Shown: positions 43,271 to 52,352, numbered from the stretch's first letter. The stretch is DNA of 64,000 nt from an uncultured bacterium (GCA_934621605.1 CAKTUZ010000001.1:230408-294407); one strand, 5' to 3'. Notes: generated by a model from the sequence alone, not told the origin. Made by a program: numbers and translations.

Positions 43271-45088
43271 CTAAAATCCTTTGCCTGTATGTAAAATATC
43301 CCAGTTTAGTTTACCATAGCTGCGGCAAAGCTCGTCTATGTTTTGTTTATTTTTAAGATACTGAAGTGAGCTGTGACGCAAGGCTAAAGCATAATTTTTA
43401 TCACCTTGTTTTTTGGCGAATTCTGCTTCCTTCTGTAAGGGCTCTATATTTCGACAAAGTTTTTGAATTTCTTTAATTCTTTGACCTGAAGCGGGATGGG
43501 TACTAAACCAGGGGATATGAATTTTGTTTTGTCCGGATTCCTTTTGGAACAATTCGAGCTTTTCTAAAGTAATGCAGAATTCTTGTGGATCGTATCCGGC
43601 GGCAAAAGACAATTGGACTGCGCTGCGATCGGCTTCATATTCCTGTTCGCGAGAAAAACCTTTATTTATTAAATCAGCTGCTTTCTGCGATCCGAAATAA
43701 CCCCAATAACTGCGAGTTGTATAGCGCATAACTGTACCTAAAACGTCGGAAATATTACTGCGCATTTTGCTGGCACTGCCATGTTTGTGTAGTATATGGC
43801 CGAATTCATGAGCCAGAACGGCAGCCAATTCATCGTCGCTTTCTAAGAGTTTAAGCAACCCGGAAGTAATAAAAACAGGGCCTCCGTGTACTGAAAGAGC
43901 CTGAGCTTCGGGAGAGTTGAGCAAGACAAAATCACAGAGATCGGGGGGAAAACCGTTACTTTCCAGGAGCTTTCGACCAACTGTTTGGACTCTGGCTATA
44001 GCTTCTTGATCTTGACTGAGGCTGTAGCGACTCTGTACTTGAGAGACTCCCTCCCTGGAAAGTTCTCGATCTTGTCTGCTCATACTCAAATAAGGATCAT
44101 CTTTGGGAAAACAAACTGCGCAAGGCTCGTAGCCTTTTCGTTTGGCCAGTTTTTCATCTTTAAAGGCATAAAGGCGACTGTTTAAGGATAGGTGCTTGGC
44201 CCCTGGTTGATGGTATTGTTTACTTTCCGTATTGACTACTACGCTGTGGTGGCCACCCCATTCTTGAAGAGCCTGATAACATAAGCTTTGCCAGCCTTTT
44301 CCTTTTGCTAAAGGAACTCGCAATTCACGTTCGTCTAGGAGTTCTAAATCATACAGATGGCCGCACAGATTTTTGCCTTCTTGGCTTATAACCAGGACTT
44401 TACGCGGTATGATAACTTTAGAAGCGTAGTCGGATTGCATAAAGATAGCGAGATTTTTTATTAAGGCAGCTTTTTCGTTGTCACTTAAATTTGCTGTAAT
44501 TTGGGGATTAAAAAGTGCTTGGGGAGAATATACTATCTGCCGATCTTGCTCTAAATCTAAAGGAAGCGGAGGGATCGCCTGCTTTAATAAGCCGTAATTA
44601 TCGAAAGAGACGAGAGCTAATTCCGGACGTGTTATGCTTAAATCTTCGTCTTCCGGAAAAGAATTTTGCTCTTGGGAAATTTCTTCTTGGATTTCGGGAG
44701 AGTCTATTTTAGCAGCCGGAATAGATTGCCAGGTGGGAATGTTAGTTTCTGTTACTGTCGGAATAGCTTGATTTTGAGTTGAAGGGGGAAACTCTGGCTC
44801 TTTTGGTGATGCGGTTGGTGAATAATTAGGAGCAGCAATTGAGGGAGCATCATCGACATTTGATGATCTGTTGGAGGGCGATTGTGGAGGAAAAACTGAA
44901 GATTGAGTGGATGGCGATTCATCGTCTTCATTTATATCCAGATCTCCGGGTAATTCAAAATTTTGGGCTAACCAAGGTTTAGAGTCTCCTTCGGTAGGGG
45001 CGGGAAACTTAGCCAAAGATACTGAATAGGAATTAAGGCATATGACAAGGCCTAAGAGGCCGCCTAATAACTTGGAATTGGGATTCAA
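43271..45088 (-). CDS. M48-family zinc protease with N-terminal linker and Ada-like zinc subdomain
   Basis: 605 residues with a signal peptide (ending S-L-A). About 40-140 is a Pro/Ser/Glu-rich linker. About 195-290 is an unassigned domain. Residues about 288-330 resemble the small Ada/nuclease-associated zinc domain (Q-Y-H-Q-P-G ... G-Y-E-P-C-A-V-C), but the first Cys of the usual H-x-x-x-C is Ala. The M48 domain follows, with H-E-F-G-H at 427-431, E-Y-E-A-D-R-S-A and S-T-H-P-A-S-G-Q-R-I. BepA-like M48 proteases degrade or refold outer-membrane assembly intermediates, which fits the envelope theme. ATG start. Confidence 0.88.
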   Translation of the reverse strand: MNPNSKLLGGLLGLVICLNSYSVSLAKFPAPTEGDSKPWLAQNFELPGDLDINEDDESPSTQSSVFPPQSPSNRSSNVDDAPSIAAPNYSPTASPKEPEFPPSTQNQAIPTVTETNIPTWQSIPAAKIDSPEIQEEISQEQNSFPEDEDLSITRPELALVSFDNYGLLKQAIPPLPLDLEQDRQIVYSPQALFNPQITANLSDNEKAALIKNLAIFMQSDYASKVIIPRKVLVISQEGKNLCGHLYDLELLDERELRVPLAKGKGWQSLCYQALQEWGGHHSVVVNTESKQYHQPGAKHLSLNSRLYAFKDEKLAKRKGYEPCAVCFPKDDPYLSMSRQDRELSREGVSQVQSRYSLSQDQEAIARVQTVGRKLLESNGFPPDLCDFVLLNSPEAQALSVHGGPVFITSGLLKLLESDDELAAVLAHEFGHILHKHGSASKMRSNISDVLGTVMRYTTRSYWGYFGSQKAADLINKGFSREQEYEADRSAVQLSFAAGYDPQEFCITLEKLELFQKESGQNKIHIPWFSTHPASGQRIKEIQKLCRNIEPLQKEAEFAKKQGDKNYALALRHSSLQYLKNKQNIDELCRSYGKLNWDILHTGKGF

Positions 45089-45303
45089 GGCTTATTCGGC
45101 TCCTTTGCGAAGACACGTGATCGCCAAAGTAAATAAAAAACGGCGTCTTTATATCACTTTTAACAGTGAGTGTAGAGCAAAATTGTACAATATTTGCCAG
45201 GGCGTTTCAATTTTTTTTTGTCCGGAGTCAGTGAGCAAAAAATAAGGAACCAAGCTATCTAGCGTCGAAAAACTCGGGGAATGTTTTCTTCAGGAATGAT
45301 ACT

Positions 45304-46494
45304 ATGAGCAATATCGATTATTTAGAGCAGTTGCCAAAAGTTGCTGGTGCCGTCTCGACAGAAAATAACTTTGCCTTATCAAAAGATGAGCACTCAACGC
45401 TCGATGAAGAATCTAAAACGAAATTGATCGAGTTACTGAAGCGTGAAGAGGCTACAGTAACTTCCGACATTGTTGCCCGTTTCAAAAGTGGAGATAAAGA
45501 GGCGGCTGAACTGTTGGTGCGTACTTTTTACCCCTACGTTGAAAGTCTTCTGGTCGCTTTAGAAAAGCGCGATTTACAGGAAAGAGTCAGTGAGAGAGTG
45601 GGAATTGCACCGGCTTTAATCAGTAGTGGTGGACGTCGCAAAGAATTTCTCAATGCTTTTTTTACAAACTTTGTAAATAAAGCTGCCGATATAGATTTAA
45701 GCCGAGGCATTCGTCTCTACCTTTATAGCCATTGTGCAGAACCTTTTGCCAAACGTATTCAGAGCTCCCTAGATTCGATTACAAGCAGAACTAAAGATAA
45801 TAGCGGAGAGCGCAGTTTATTTTTAGACGATGAACCTGACCGTCAGTTATCTTCTTCCGGGAATTATAAAATTCAAGAGGCGTCGACTAAGAATAGTTTG
45901 TTTTTTGAGGATGTGCCTAAGCCCAAGATGCGGATATCTGGTATCCCGGCTGTCAGAAGTATCAGCAATAGGGAAGAAGCTGCTAGTCTTGAGTCTGCTT
46001 CAGATCCGAGTGCAAAAGTCGGAGGTGTTAAAGGGCCCCTTTACGTGCGCAAAAGCGATAATTTATCTGGCGTCATCAATGTAAAAACTGTTGAATCGCG
46101 TCGCTTAGGGCCAAGTCTGAGTTCGACAGCCAATCAGGCTCAGCTTGGACGCAGTGAGTTCGGCAGCAGAACTGCAGCTCAGCGTGCAGTCAGAAATAAT
46201 GTCCATTTAGCTCCGGCTTTAAGTCCCTCCGAAGATGTTCCCGAAAAAGAGCCGAACGCTGCCGCTCCGGTAGCTCCTGCGCAATTGTCGCGTAAAGCTC
46301 AAGTTTTAGTCGGCAGTCTGAAAAAATTGGCGGACACGGATTTAGAAGCTTATCGAACTGTAGTGATGCGATATTTTGCCGGTTGCTCATTTGCGGAATT
46401 ATGCCAAAAGTTGGAAGTTACTTCTGCTGGAGAAATTGGTTTACGTCTTCTGCGCGGTCTACTGAGTTTAAGCGGAGAACAGCGTCCAAATTAA
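45304..46494 (+). CDS. Degenerate ECF-sigma-like protein with a long linker
   Basis: 396 residues, twice ECF length. Residues about 50-80 match region 2 opening (V-A-R-F-K-S-G-D-K-E-A-A-E). After an insertion of about 40 residues, the second part of region 2 follows (F-L-N-A-F-F-T-N-F-V then L-S-R-G-I-R-L-Y-L-Y-S). A Ser/Arg-rich linker of about 160 residues comes next. A region 4-like end (about 330-392) holds Y-F-A-G-C-S-F-A-E-L-C-Q-K-L and L-R-L-L-R-G-L. The promoter-contacting positions are less conserved than in the sigma factor at 40.4 kb. It is followed by an anti-sigma-like gene, so it is probably a divergent sigma factor or a sigma decoy. Confidence 0.7.
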   Translation: MSNIDYLEQLPKVAGAVSTENNFALSKDEHSTLDEESKTKLIELLKREEATVTSDIVARFKSGDKEAAELLVRTFYPYVESLLVALEKRDLQERVSERVGIAPALISSGGRRKEFLNAFFTNFVNKAADIDLSRGIRLYLYSHCAEPFAKRIQSSLDSITSRTKDNSGERSLFLDDEPDRQLSSSGNYKIQEASTKNSLFFEDVPKPKMRISGIPAVRSISNREEAASLESASDPSAKVGGVKGPLYVRKSDNLSGVINVKTVESRRLGPSLSSTANQAQLGRSEFGSRTAAQRAVRNNVHLAPALSPSEDVPEKEPNAAAPVAPAQLSRKAQVLVGSLKKLADTDLEAYRTVVMRYFAGCSFAELCQKLEVTSAGEIGLRLLRGLLSLSGEQRPN

Positions 46495-46549
46495 GGACTA
46501 TCTGCTTTATACTTAAAAAGTTGTATTTTTTAGATAGATTCGACAATAG

Positions 46550-48130
46550 TTGGATGGTATAAATATTGTGAGATCCAAGAAAAATGGCGCAGAAATTTGC
46601 CAAAATGAATATATAAAGGCTATGTTGGTTCCCTACGCAGAGCGCTCTTTGGCTAAAGCAAATCGCGTCGAAGTAGAGGCCCACCTAACCGAGTGTCAGT
46701 TTTGTCGTGAAGAGGTTCGTCGCTTGCACGAGCTTATGCGTCCTTTAAGCGAGCTGGCTAAAAGTGGATATAAGCCTGTTGATGATGCTCATCCTACTCA
46801 TGAACAGCTGTTTCGTTATGCTGTGCATGATAAACAACAGAGTAGAGAAGAACGGCGCAATATTCGTTTGCACGTATTTATGTGCAGTGATTGCAGTAAA
46901 GAAATTCAGCTTATAGAGCAGATCGAACATGATTTTACAGGATATTCTGCCGCAGAAAGCAGTCGCTGGACTATGCCCCCGGTGTTGCGCAACCTTTTTT
47001 CTGCTCCCAGTCGTACATCAGTTATAGTAGAAAATGCGTTGGAGGAGCGTATTCCTAATATTGAACGGTTGCGGGCCATAATGCAAAAAGTTAATTTGCA
47101 TTTGGTTGGCGTTGTGGCTGCTATTATTTTGCTGATTTTTATTTGTTTATCTTTTATTACTTGTGGAAGCGGAGAAGATGAACAGCAAGCTAAAGTTAGC
47201 CCTTCACCTGCAAATTCGACTGCGGTTACCGAGTCTGTGGTTAAAGAAAAGTGGGTTGTTTTAGCTTTAGGTGACTTTAGTCCGGTTGAGGCTTGCACTG
47301 TATTAAGTTCTCAAAATATAGCTTATCGGAGTAGCAAAGGACGGCTGGAAGTAAAAGATAGCGATTTAGAAAAGGCTCAAGCTGCCGTCAATAAGTATCG
47401 TGAGGGGTATAATTTATCTGAGAATGTGCTAGCTTTGGAGGATGGTTCTGCTCAGAACAACTCCAGCGAAGAATCTTCTGTTGTGGAAGATAATTACGCC
47501 CCTGTCGAATCGGAGCCTTCTACTGATTCTATTTCCAATTCGGTTGCCGTCGAGGAAGAATCCAAGGTTGATGCTTCTGTTGCGGCAGTCGATAATAGCT
47601 CCTCCGGACACTCTGTAGCTGCCGCTCCTCATACCGTATCGTCTCCTGTACATCGCAAGGCTCAAAATCGCAAGGTTCAGACCTTTTCTCAACCGCGTGT
47701 AGCCGTACCTGCTAATCGTGCCGCAGTGCGTCCTGTTTATAGCGCCCAGCCCCAAATAAAAGCTAAGATTGCTTCCCGACCTACGCGTACTTACGATACG
47801 GCTGCTTATCAGCCTGCGCCCTCTCCTGTTTCTAAAGTTTATAAAAAGACCGGCCCTAGCGATGGTCCTACTCCTATTTCAGCTTCTTATGTTGCTGGCA
47901 GTAATCATCCAGAGTCTGCACCGCGCTCTTCTGTTACTCCTTCGCCAGCTATTATTCGCCCTGGTTCTGATGTAACAGTCTCATCAATGCGCCGCCATAC
48001 TCCTAAAATGGAGTACAATAACGAAAATGCTGTAGCCGCAGAAGACATCCCCCATAAAAATGAAAATATAGTGGGTGGCAATACTTACGACGAAGCGGAT
48101 AACGTTACTAATCGCGATACTATCGAATAG
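46550..48130 (+). CDS. Anti-sigma-like membrane protein with two HCC zinc motifs and a FliF/SctJ-like segment
   Basis: 526 residues. Two anti-sigma zinc motifs (H-L-T-E-C-Q-F-C near 46 and H-V-F-M-C-S-D-C near 107) are followed by one membrane helix (about 182-204). Outside, residues about 234-288 (V-V-L-A-L-G-D-F-S-P-V-E-A, then I-A-Y-R and L-E-V-K-D-S-D-L-E-K-A) resemble the ring-building motif of FliF/SctJ proteins. A disordered Ser/Pro/Val/Tyr-rich tail of about 230 residues ends the chain. TTG is used here as start; GTG six codons later is an alternative, and neither has a strong site. Middle gene of a three-gene unit. Confidence 0.72.
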   Translation: MDGINIVRSKKNGAEICQNEYIKAMLVPYAERSLAKANRVEVEAHLTECQFCREEVRRLHELMRPLSELAKSGYKPVDDAHPTHEQLFRYAVHDKQQSREERRNIRLHVFMCSDCSKEIQLIEQIEHDFTGYSAAESSRWTMPPVLRNLFSAPSRTSVIVENALEERIPNIERLRAIMQKVNLHLVGVVAAIILLIFICLSFITCGSGEDEQQAKVSPSPANSTAVTESVVKEKWVVLALGDFSPVEACTVLSSQNIAYRSSKGRLEVKDSDLEKAQAAVNKYREGYNLSENVLALEDGSAQNNSSEESSVVEDNYAPVESEPSTDSISNSVAVEEESKVDASVAAVDNSSSGHSVAAAPHTVSSPVHRKAQNRKVQTFSQPRVAVPANRAAVRPVYSAQPQIKAKIASRPTRTYDTAAYQPAPSPVSKVYKKTGPSDGPTPISASYVAGSNHPESAPRSSVTPSPAIIRPGSDVTVSSMRRHTPKMEYNNENAVAAEDIPHKNENIVGGNTYDEADNVTNRDTIE

Positions 48131-48133
48131 CGT

Positions 48134-49048
48134 ATGGGTATTCCTATTCTGGAAGTTGGTAAATTGGTTTGTTGGGGAGGCAATGTCACCTTAAAAGCTC
48201 CCCTCTCTTTTGTTTTGGAGGCAGGTGATATAGGGGTTGCAGTTAGTCAAAATTTAAGCAGCTCGGCCAATTTTTTGCGTACTGTGGCGGGAGTACAAAC
48301 ATCGCGTTTCAACGATATAAATATTGGTGCTCATGCCGTTACCTCTAAGGTGGCTAAATATTTACTGGGGGTCGTTTCCGCTGAACCGGAGTTTTATGAG
48401 GAGCTTACTGTTTGGGAACAACTGGCTATTAGTGCCGAGTTATATAGCGTGGACAAACATTATCGTCCCTATGCCATATATGAAGCCCTAGATACAGCCC
48501 AAATAACTCAATATAAAGATGTTAAGATCGCTCAAATCAGCGATCTAAGCTTGCGCAAACGTGTAAGTATAGCCAGAGCGCTGGTGCATAGTCCTCGTTT
48601 AGTAGTTATAGAAGATCTTTTTCAGGGGAGTGATTTTCGCAACTGGCAGTTAATTACCGATATGCTCAGTAAAATTCGCAATACCGGTAAGGCTATTCTT
48701 GTATCTGTAGAAAATTTAGTCCATTTAAGCTCATTGTACAGTCAGTTGTTTGTTGTTGGTGCGAACGAAGTTTTTGTGCATGGTCTCTATCCGCAAATAT
48801 TACAAGAAATAGGACAATACAATTTAGTACAATTGCAAGTTTGGGATACGGGTATAGATAACGCTATTATCAGTTTGAATGAATCTGTTGAAGTTTTTGA
48901 TGTGCTACAAAAGGAAGATGATCCTGGAGTGTTACGTTTCTTTTTCAAAGGTGATGATGTAGAGTTACAAAACATGGTATCAGCTTTGAAAAATAAAGGT
49001 ATACCTATCGTTTCTTGTTTGATTGTAGATAATTTTTTTGGACGCTGA
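48134..49048 (+). CDS. Pseudo-ATPase of the ABC-2 transporter family
   Basis: 304 residues aligned along the whole length with an ABC ATPase plus a DUF4162-like C-terminus. Every catalytic motif has changed. Walker A (37-46) reads V-S-Q-N-L-S-S-S-A-N with no Gly-Lys-Ser. The Q-loop is V-V-S-A-E (80-84), the signature is I-S-D-L-S-L-R-K-R (135-143), Walker B is V-V-I-E-D (157-161), and the H-loop is V-S-V-E-N (190-194). The structural framework (L-T-V-W-E-Q-L, S-I-A-R-A-L-V-H-S-P-R-L) remains. It should not hydrolyse ATP. No permease gene is adjacent. It starts 3 bases after the anti-sigma-like gene, so it is part of that operon. Confidence 0.85.
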   Translation: MGIPILEVGKLVCWGGNVTLKAPLSFVLEAGDIGVAVSQNLSSSANFLRTVAGVQTSRFNDINIGAHAVTSKVAKYLLGVVSAEPEFYEELTVWEQLAISAELYSVDKHYRPYAIYEALDTAQITQYKDVKIAQISDLSLRKRVSIARALVHSPRLVVIEDLFQGSDFRNWQLITDMLSKIRNTGKAILVSVENLVHLSSLYSQLFVVGANEVFVHGLYPQILQEIGQYNLVQLQVWDTGIDNAIISLNESVEVFDVLQKEDDPGVLRFFFKGDDVELQNMVSALKNKGIPIVSCLIVDNFFGR

Positions 49049-49142
49049 AACGCTTTTTGAACGGAAGGAGAACAATTGGTGCTGTAGAACCGATCACGAA
49101 AGTTCATTGCAAAACTGAACTGCTTAGGGCGGGCTGTCCTTC

Positions 49143-49181
49143 ACGAAACGTAAGGAATTGTGTTCGGCAGTTTCGTTTTTG
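49143..49181 (+). terminator. Probable terminator after the pseudo-ATPase operon
   Basis: ACGAAAC/GTTTCGT 7-bp stem with a 20-base loop followed by TTTT. Long loop, moderate confidence. A GGCCC/GGGCC mini-hairpin follows before the next gene. Confidence 0.5.
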
Positions 49182-49253
49182 GGGCTGTCAAAAATGGTCC
49201 CGTCAACATTGAGATGGCCCTTGAGGGCCGAGAAAGCGAGTGGAGTAGGCTAA

Positions 49254-49790
49254 ATGCGTAAATTCACAGCCACACTCTTCCTGCTGGCCACTTTGTCGCT
49301 GGGCTGCCTAGCGGTAGGTGCTGCGCCGGCTATGGCGGATGAGAGCATGAAGACCGTAAACTTATTAACTGAGTTCGGTCCTTACACTTACAGTGTTTAT
49401 GAGTATCCTTCTTACAACACCAGTTTCTTTTTCTATGAGAACAGCTACGTCGAATTTGATGTAGTAAATGGTACTTCTTGGAGAATCGAAGCTCCTAAAG
49501 CTATGATTCACAATGATCCCGCTGCTCCCGGTGAGTCTTTGCTGGGAACCGGTCGTACTTATAATTCCATTGAGAATTTGGACGTGTATTTCTACGCTCC
49601 CGACGGCACTCTTTTAGCTACTCGCAAGAACGCCAGATTGAGCGATAATTACAGCTTCCCCCGTGAGCGCCAGTATGACAAGATTCGTGTGCGTGTTGAG
49701 TCCAAGGGCGTACAGAATTTAGATGCTAAATTTATCGTTTGGGATCCGGTCAACCCTGTGGTTGCTAAGCCCATTGTGGACAAGAAGTAG
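49254..49790 (+). CDS. Small secreted protein of unknown function
   Basis: 178 residues with a signal peptide (hydrophobic 5-20, ending P-A-M-A). The mature part is rich in Tyr, Phe and Asn with alternating strands, as in a small beta-sandwich. No Cys in the mature protein and no family recognised. Frequent C-ending codons (TAC, TTC, AAC) suggest high expression. It stands alone between terminators. Confidence 0.72.
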   Translation: MRKFTATLFLLATLSLGCLAVGAAPAMADESMKTVNLLTEFGPYTYSVYEYPSYNTSFFFYENSYVEFDVVNGTSWRIEAPKAMIHNDPAAPGESLLGTGRTYNSIENLDVYFYAPDGTLLATRKNARLSDNYSFPRERQYDKIRVRVESKGVQNLDAKFIVWDPVNPVVAKPIVDKK

Positions 49791-49940
49791 CTTTTGTTCG
49801 CAAAGCAGTGTGCTCTCTTATTTTTCGCTTCGCATAAGTGATGAGAAGTGTTCGTAGAGTGTACATAGCATTTTAGTCTGATTCCGCCGGAAGTCCTCCG
49901 CCTTTTAGGTAGGGGATGAAGGCGGGTGTGCGTTCAGAGG

Positions 49941-49982
49941 TAGACATTTTCGACAGTATCGTCGGGAACGTCTATTTTTTTT
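49941..49982 (+). terminator. Intrinsic terminator
   Basis: TAGAC/GTCTA and CGAC/GTCG stacked stems, then eight T. Ends the small secreted protein gene. Confidence 0.8.
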
Positions 49983-50065
49983 GTGTTGAAAAAAATATAA
50001 GACAGTTGAATAAATTCTAACGTTATTAAAATGGAGATTGACTATAATAAGGGGCGGTAGGGGAA

Positions 50066-50123
50066 ATTCTCACTTTGGAGTGAGAGTAGCCGAGAACGGC
50101 TTTTTTTGTTAAGTTGCCGTTTT
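50066..50123 (+). promoter_or_regulatory. htpG leader: hairpin, terminator-like stem and alternative stem
   Basis: Hairpin 1: ATTCTCACT/AGTGAGAGT (50066-50087, loop TTGG). Hairpin 2: AGCCG-AGAA-CGGCT (50088-50101) followed by six T, terminator-like. Hairpin 3: AACGGC (50095-50100) can pair with GCCGTT (50116-50121), which would break hairpin 2. Hairpins 2 and 3 are mutually exclusive, as in attenuators. The TATAAT at 50043 would place all this in the transcript ahead of htpG. Confidence 0.5.
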
Positions 50124-50163
50124 AGGTGTTATTTATCACGAGATTATTTTATGGGGTTAAGTT

Positions 50164-52095
50164 ATGGCTGCGCAAACGTATGAATTTCAAGCTCAGGCTC
50201 GCCAACTTTTGAATTTAGTCATTAATTCGATTTATTCTAATAAGGAAATATTCTTACGCGAATTGCTTTCCAATGCTTCCGATGCTTTGGACAAGTTGCG
50301 TTTGGAGTCATTGAAGAATTCCGAGTTGGAAGTCGATCTTTCTCATTTGTGTATTACTATTGAACGCGATGCCGAAAAGCGTACTTTAAAGGTTGTTGAT
50401 AACGGTATCGGTATGAATGCTGAGGATCTCAAAGGTTTAATCGGTACTATCGCGCGCTCTGGAACTGCTGAATTTTTGCAGAAAGCATCCGAGAATAAAA
50501 CTGAAGCAGCAGAATTGATTGGACAATTTGGCGTCGGCTTCTATTCTGTCTTCATGGTCGCTAAAAAGGCGGTTATCGAAACTCGTAAACTTGGGGAAAA
50601 AGAAGGTTATCGCTGGGAATCTTCCGGGGACGGTTCTTATACTATAGAAGAAGCTGGGCCACTTCCTCAAGGAACTGCTATTACTTTATATTTGAAAGAC
50701 GCCGATGAAGAAAACGAGTTAGCTGATTATACTCAAGAGTGGGTTATTCGTGATTTAGTCAAGCGTTATTCCGATTTTATCTCTTATCCCATTGAGATGA
50801 TGGTTACTAAGCGGGAAAATGTCCCTGCTGAAAAAGAGGGCGAAGAATCTAAAACTGTTGAGAAACAGGAATTAGAGACAATCAATTCTATGAAGGCTCT
50901 TTGGGCACGTCCCGAGGGTGAAGTTGAGCCCAAGGAATATAATGACTTTTATCGTCGTATAGCCTACGATTGGCAAGATCCTTTAAAAGTTATCACTATG
51001 AAAGGCGAGGGTACTTTCGAGTTTCAAGCTTTGCTTTTCATTCCGGCTAAAGCTCCTTTTGATTTATATATGCCTGAGAGCAAGAAAGGTATTCAACTTT
51101 ACGTAAAACGCGTCTTTATTATGGACGATTGTGAAGAACTCTTGCCTCCTTATCTCCGTTTCTTGCGCGGTGTGGTCGACTCCAGCGATTTATCTCTTAA
51201 CGTTTCTAGGGAAATTCTGCAAAAAGATCGCCAGATTAAAGCTATCAACAAGAGTATCGTCCGTAAGGTCTTAAGCGTACTCAAAAATATGTTGGAAGAG
51301 AAGCCTGAAGAGTACCGTAAATTCTGGCAAGAATTTGGTAAAGTACTTAAAGAGGGACTTTACAACGACGCTGCCAATCGGGACAAAATTTTGGATGTAA
51401 TGTTGGCTGATTCAACTAATTCGGCTGATTTGACTACTCTGAAAGATTATATCTCTCGCATGAAAGAGGGACAGGAAAATATCTATTATATTACCGGTGA
51501 GAATCGCGAGCGTTTAGCTAAAGCTCCGCAAATGGAAGTTTTCAAAGCTAAGGGCGTTGAAGTGCTTATTTTGAGTGATCCCATCGATTCTGTTTGGGTG
51601 GAGATGGTTAGCGAATACCAAGGTAAGAAATTTAAGTCCGTCTTGCGTGGGGCTCTTGAATTGGGAGATGAGACCGAAAAGAAAGCGGCTGAAGAAAAAT
51701 TGGAAACGCAGCGCAAAGATTTAGCTTCTATGACCGCTTGGATGGGCAGCGATTTGGAGAGTAAGGTTAAAGAAGTGCGCGTCTCGAATCGACTCACCGA
51801 TTCACCTGCTTGCCTTGTCTCAGACGAGAACGATCCTACGCCTTCTATGGAAAAGATTATGAAAGCTATGGGACAGAATTTCCCTGCCGTGAAACGCGTT
51901 TTGGAAATTAACCCCGAGCATGCCATTATTAAACGCTTGCATGAGCTTTATAGTCAGGATGGCGATAGCGAAGATCTTAAGTCTGTTGTAAATTTAATTT
52001 ATGATCAGGCTATTTTAGCTGAGGGCGGTGAACTGGCTGATCCGGCCGGTTTCTCTGCTGCTTTAAGTAAGGTTATCAGTAAGGCTTTAGACTAA
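50164..52095 (+). CDS. htpG: Chaperone HtpG (Hsp90)
   Basis: 643 residues, full length. The GHKL ATPase N-terminus has E-L-L-S-N-A-S-D-A-L-D-K, D-N-G-I-G-M and G-Q-F-G-V-G-F-Y-S. The middle domain has S-S-D-L-S-L-N-V-S-R-E, with the expected C-terminal dimerisation part. It is an ATP-dependent cytosolic chaperone, usually heat-inducible. A structured leader upstream suggests control at transcription elongation (inference); no CIRCE element was found. Confidence 0.98.
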   Translation: MAAQTYEFQAQARQLLNLVINSIYSNKEIFLRELLSNASDALDKLRLESLKNSELEVDLSHLCITIERDAEKRTLKVVDNGIGMNAEDLKGLIGTIARSGTAEFLQKASENKTEAAELIGQFGVGFYSVFMVAKKAVIETRKLGEKEGYRWESSGDGSYTIEEAGPLPQGTAITLYLKDADEENELADYTQEWVIRDLVKRYSDFISYPIEMMVTKRENVPAEKEGEESKTVEKQELETINSMKALWARPEGEVEPKEYNDFYRRIAYDWQDPLKVITMKGEGTFEFQALLFIPAKAPFDLYMPESKKGIQLYVKRVFIMDDCEELLPPYLRFLRGVVDSSDLSLNVSREILQKDRQIKAINKSIVRKVLSVLKNMLEEKPEEYRKFWQEFGKVLKEGLYNDAANRDKILDVMLADSTNSADLTTLKDYISRMKEGQENIYYITGENRERLAKAPQMEVFKAKGVEVLILSDPIDSVWVEMVSEYQGKKFKSVLRGALELGDETEKKAAEEKLETQRKDLASMTAWMGSDLESKVKEVRVSNRLTDSPACLVSDENDPTPSMEKIMKAMGQNFPAVKRVLEINPEHAIIKRLHELYSQDGDSEDLKSVVNLIYDQAILAEGGELADPAGFSAALSKVISKALD

Positions 52096-52137
52096 TAGAG
52101 CTTTTTCTTAATTGGCTTAGGTAGTATATTTGGAAAG

Positions 52138-52184
52138 TAAGCGGTAGATGGCAAGGAAAGGTTGCTGTCTGTCGCTTATTTTTT
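52138..52184 (+). terminator. Intrinsic terminator after htpG
   Basis: TAAGCG/CGCTTA outer stem with further pairing (AGA/TCT, GCAA/TTGC) and a T-run of six. Confidence 0.85.
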
Positions 52185-52352
52185 AGGTATTTTTTATATT
52201 TTTAGCGAAAGGGATCGAGCTTTAACTGAGGTAGTAGAGACCCGTCTCTTCACTTTTGTATATCGTTTCAGCTGCGCAGCAAAATTCCAAGCATAAGACT
52301 AAGCTGGTTTTTATCTTGTGGTTTTGCTTTTTTTTGTGTTTGAGGTTTTTTT

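Larger units (their letters stand above)
49791..50163. other. Intergenic region with terminator, promoter and htpG leader
   Basis: Contains the terminator of the secreted-protein gene, a TATAAT box at 50043-50048 and a structured 5' leader, described separately. No gene seen. Confidence 0.6.

Noticed and set aside
48134..49048. Functional ABC-2 ATPase with a missing permease
   Set aside because: All nucleotide-contacting motifs are altered, so it cannot be called an active ATPase; treated as a pseudo-ATPase.
49065..49084. AAGGAG followed by TTG-GTG-CTG-TAG as a tiny leader peptide
   Set aside because: Only three codons, no regulatory amino-acid run, and the site could be chance in a leader.
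50066..50087. CIRCE element upstream of htpG
   Set aside because: The arms are TCTCACT/AGTGAGA with a 4-base loop; CIRCE has TTAGCACTC/GAGTGCTAA with a 9-base spacer.
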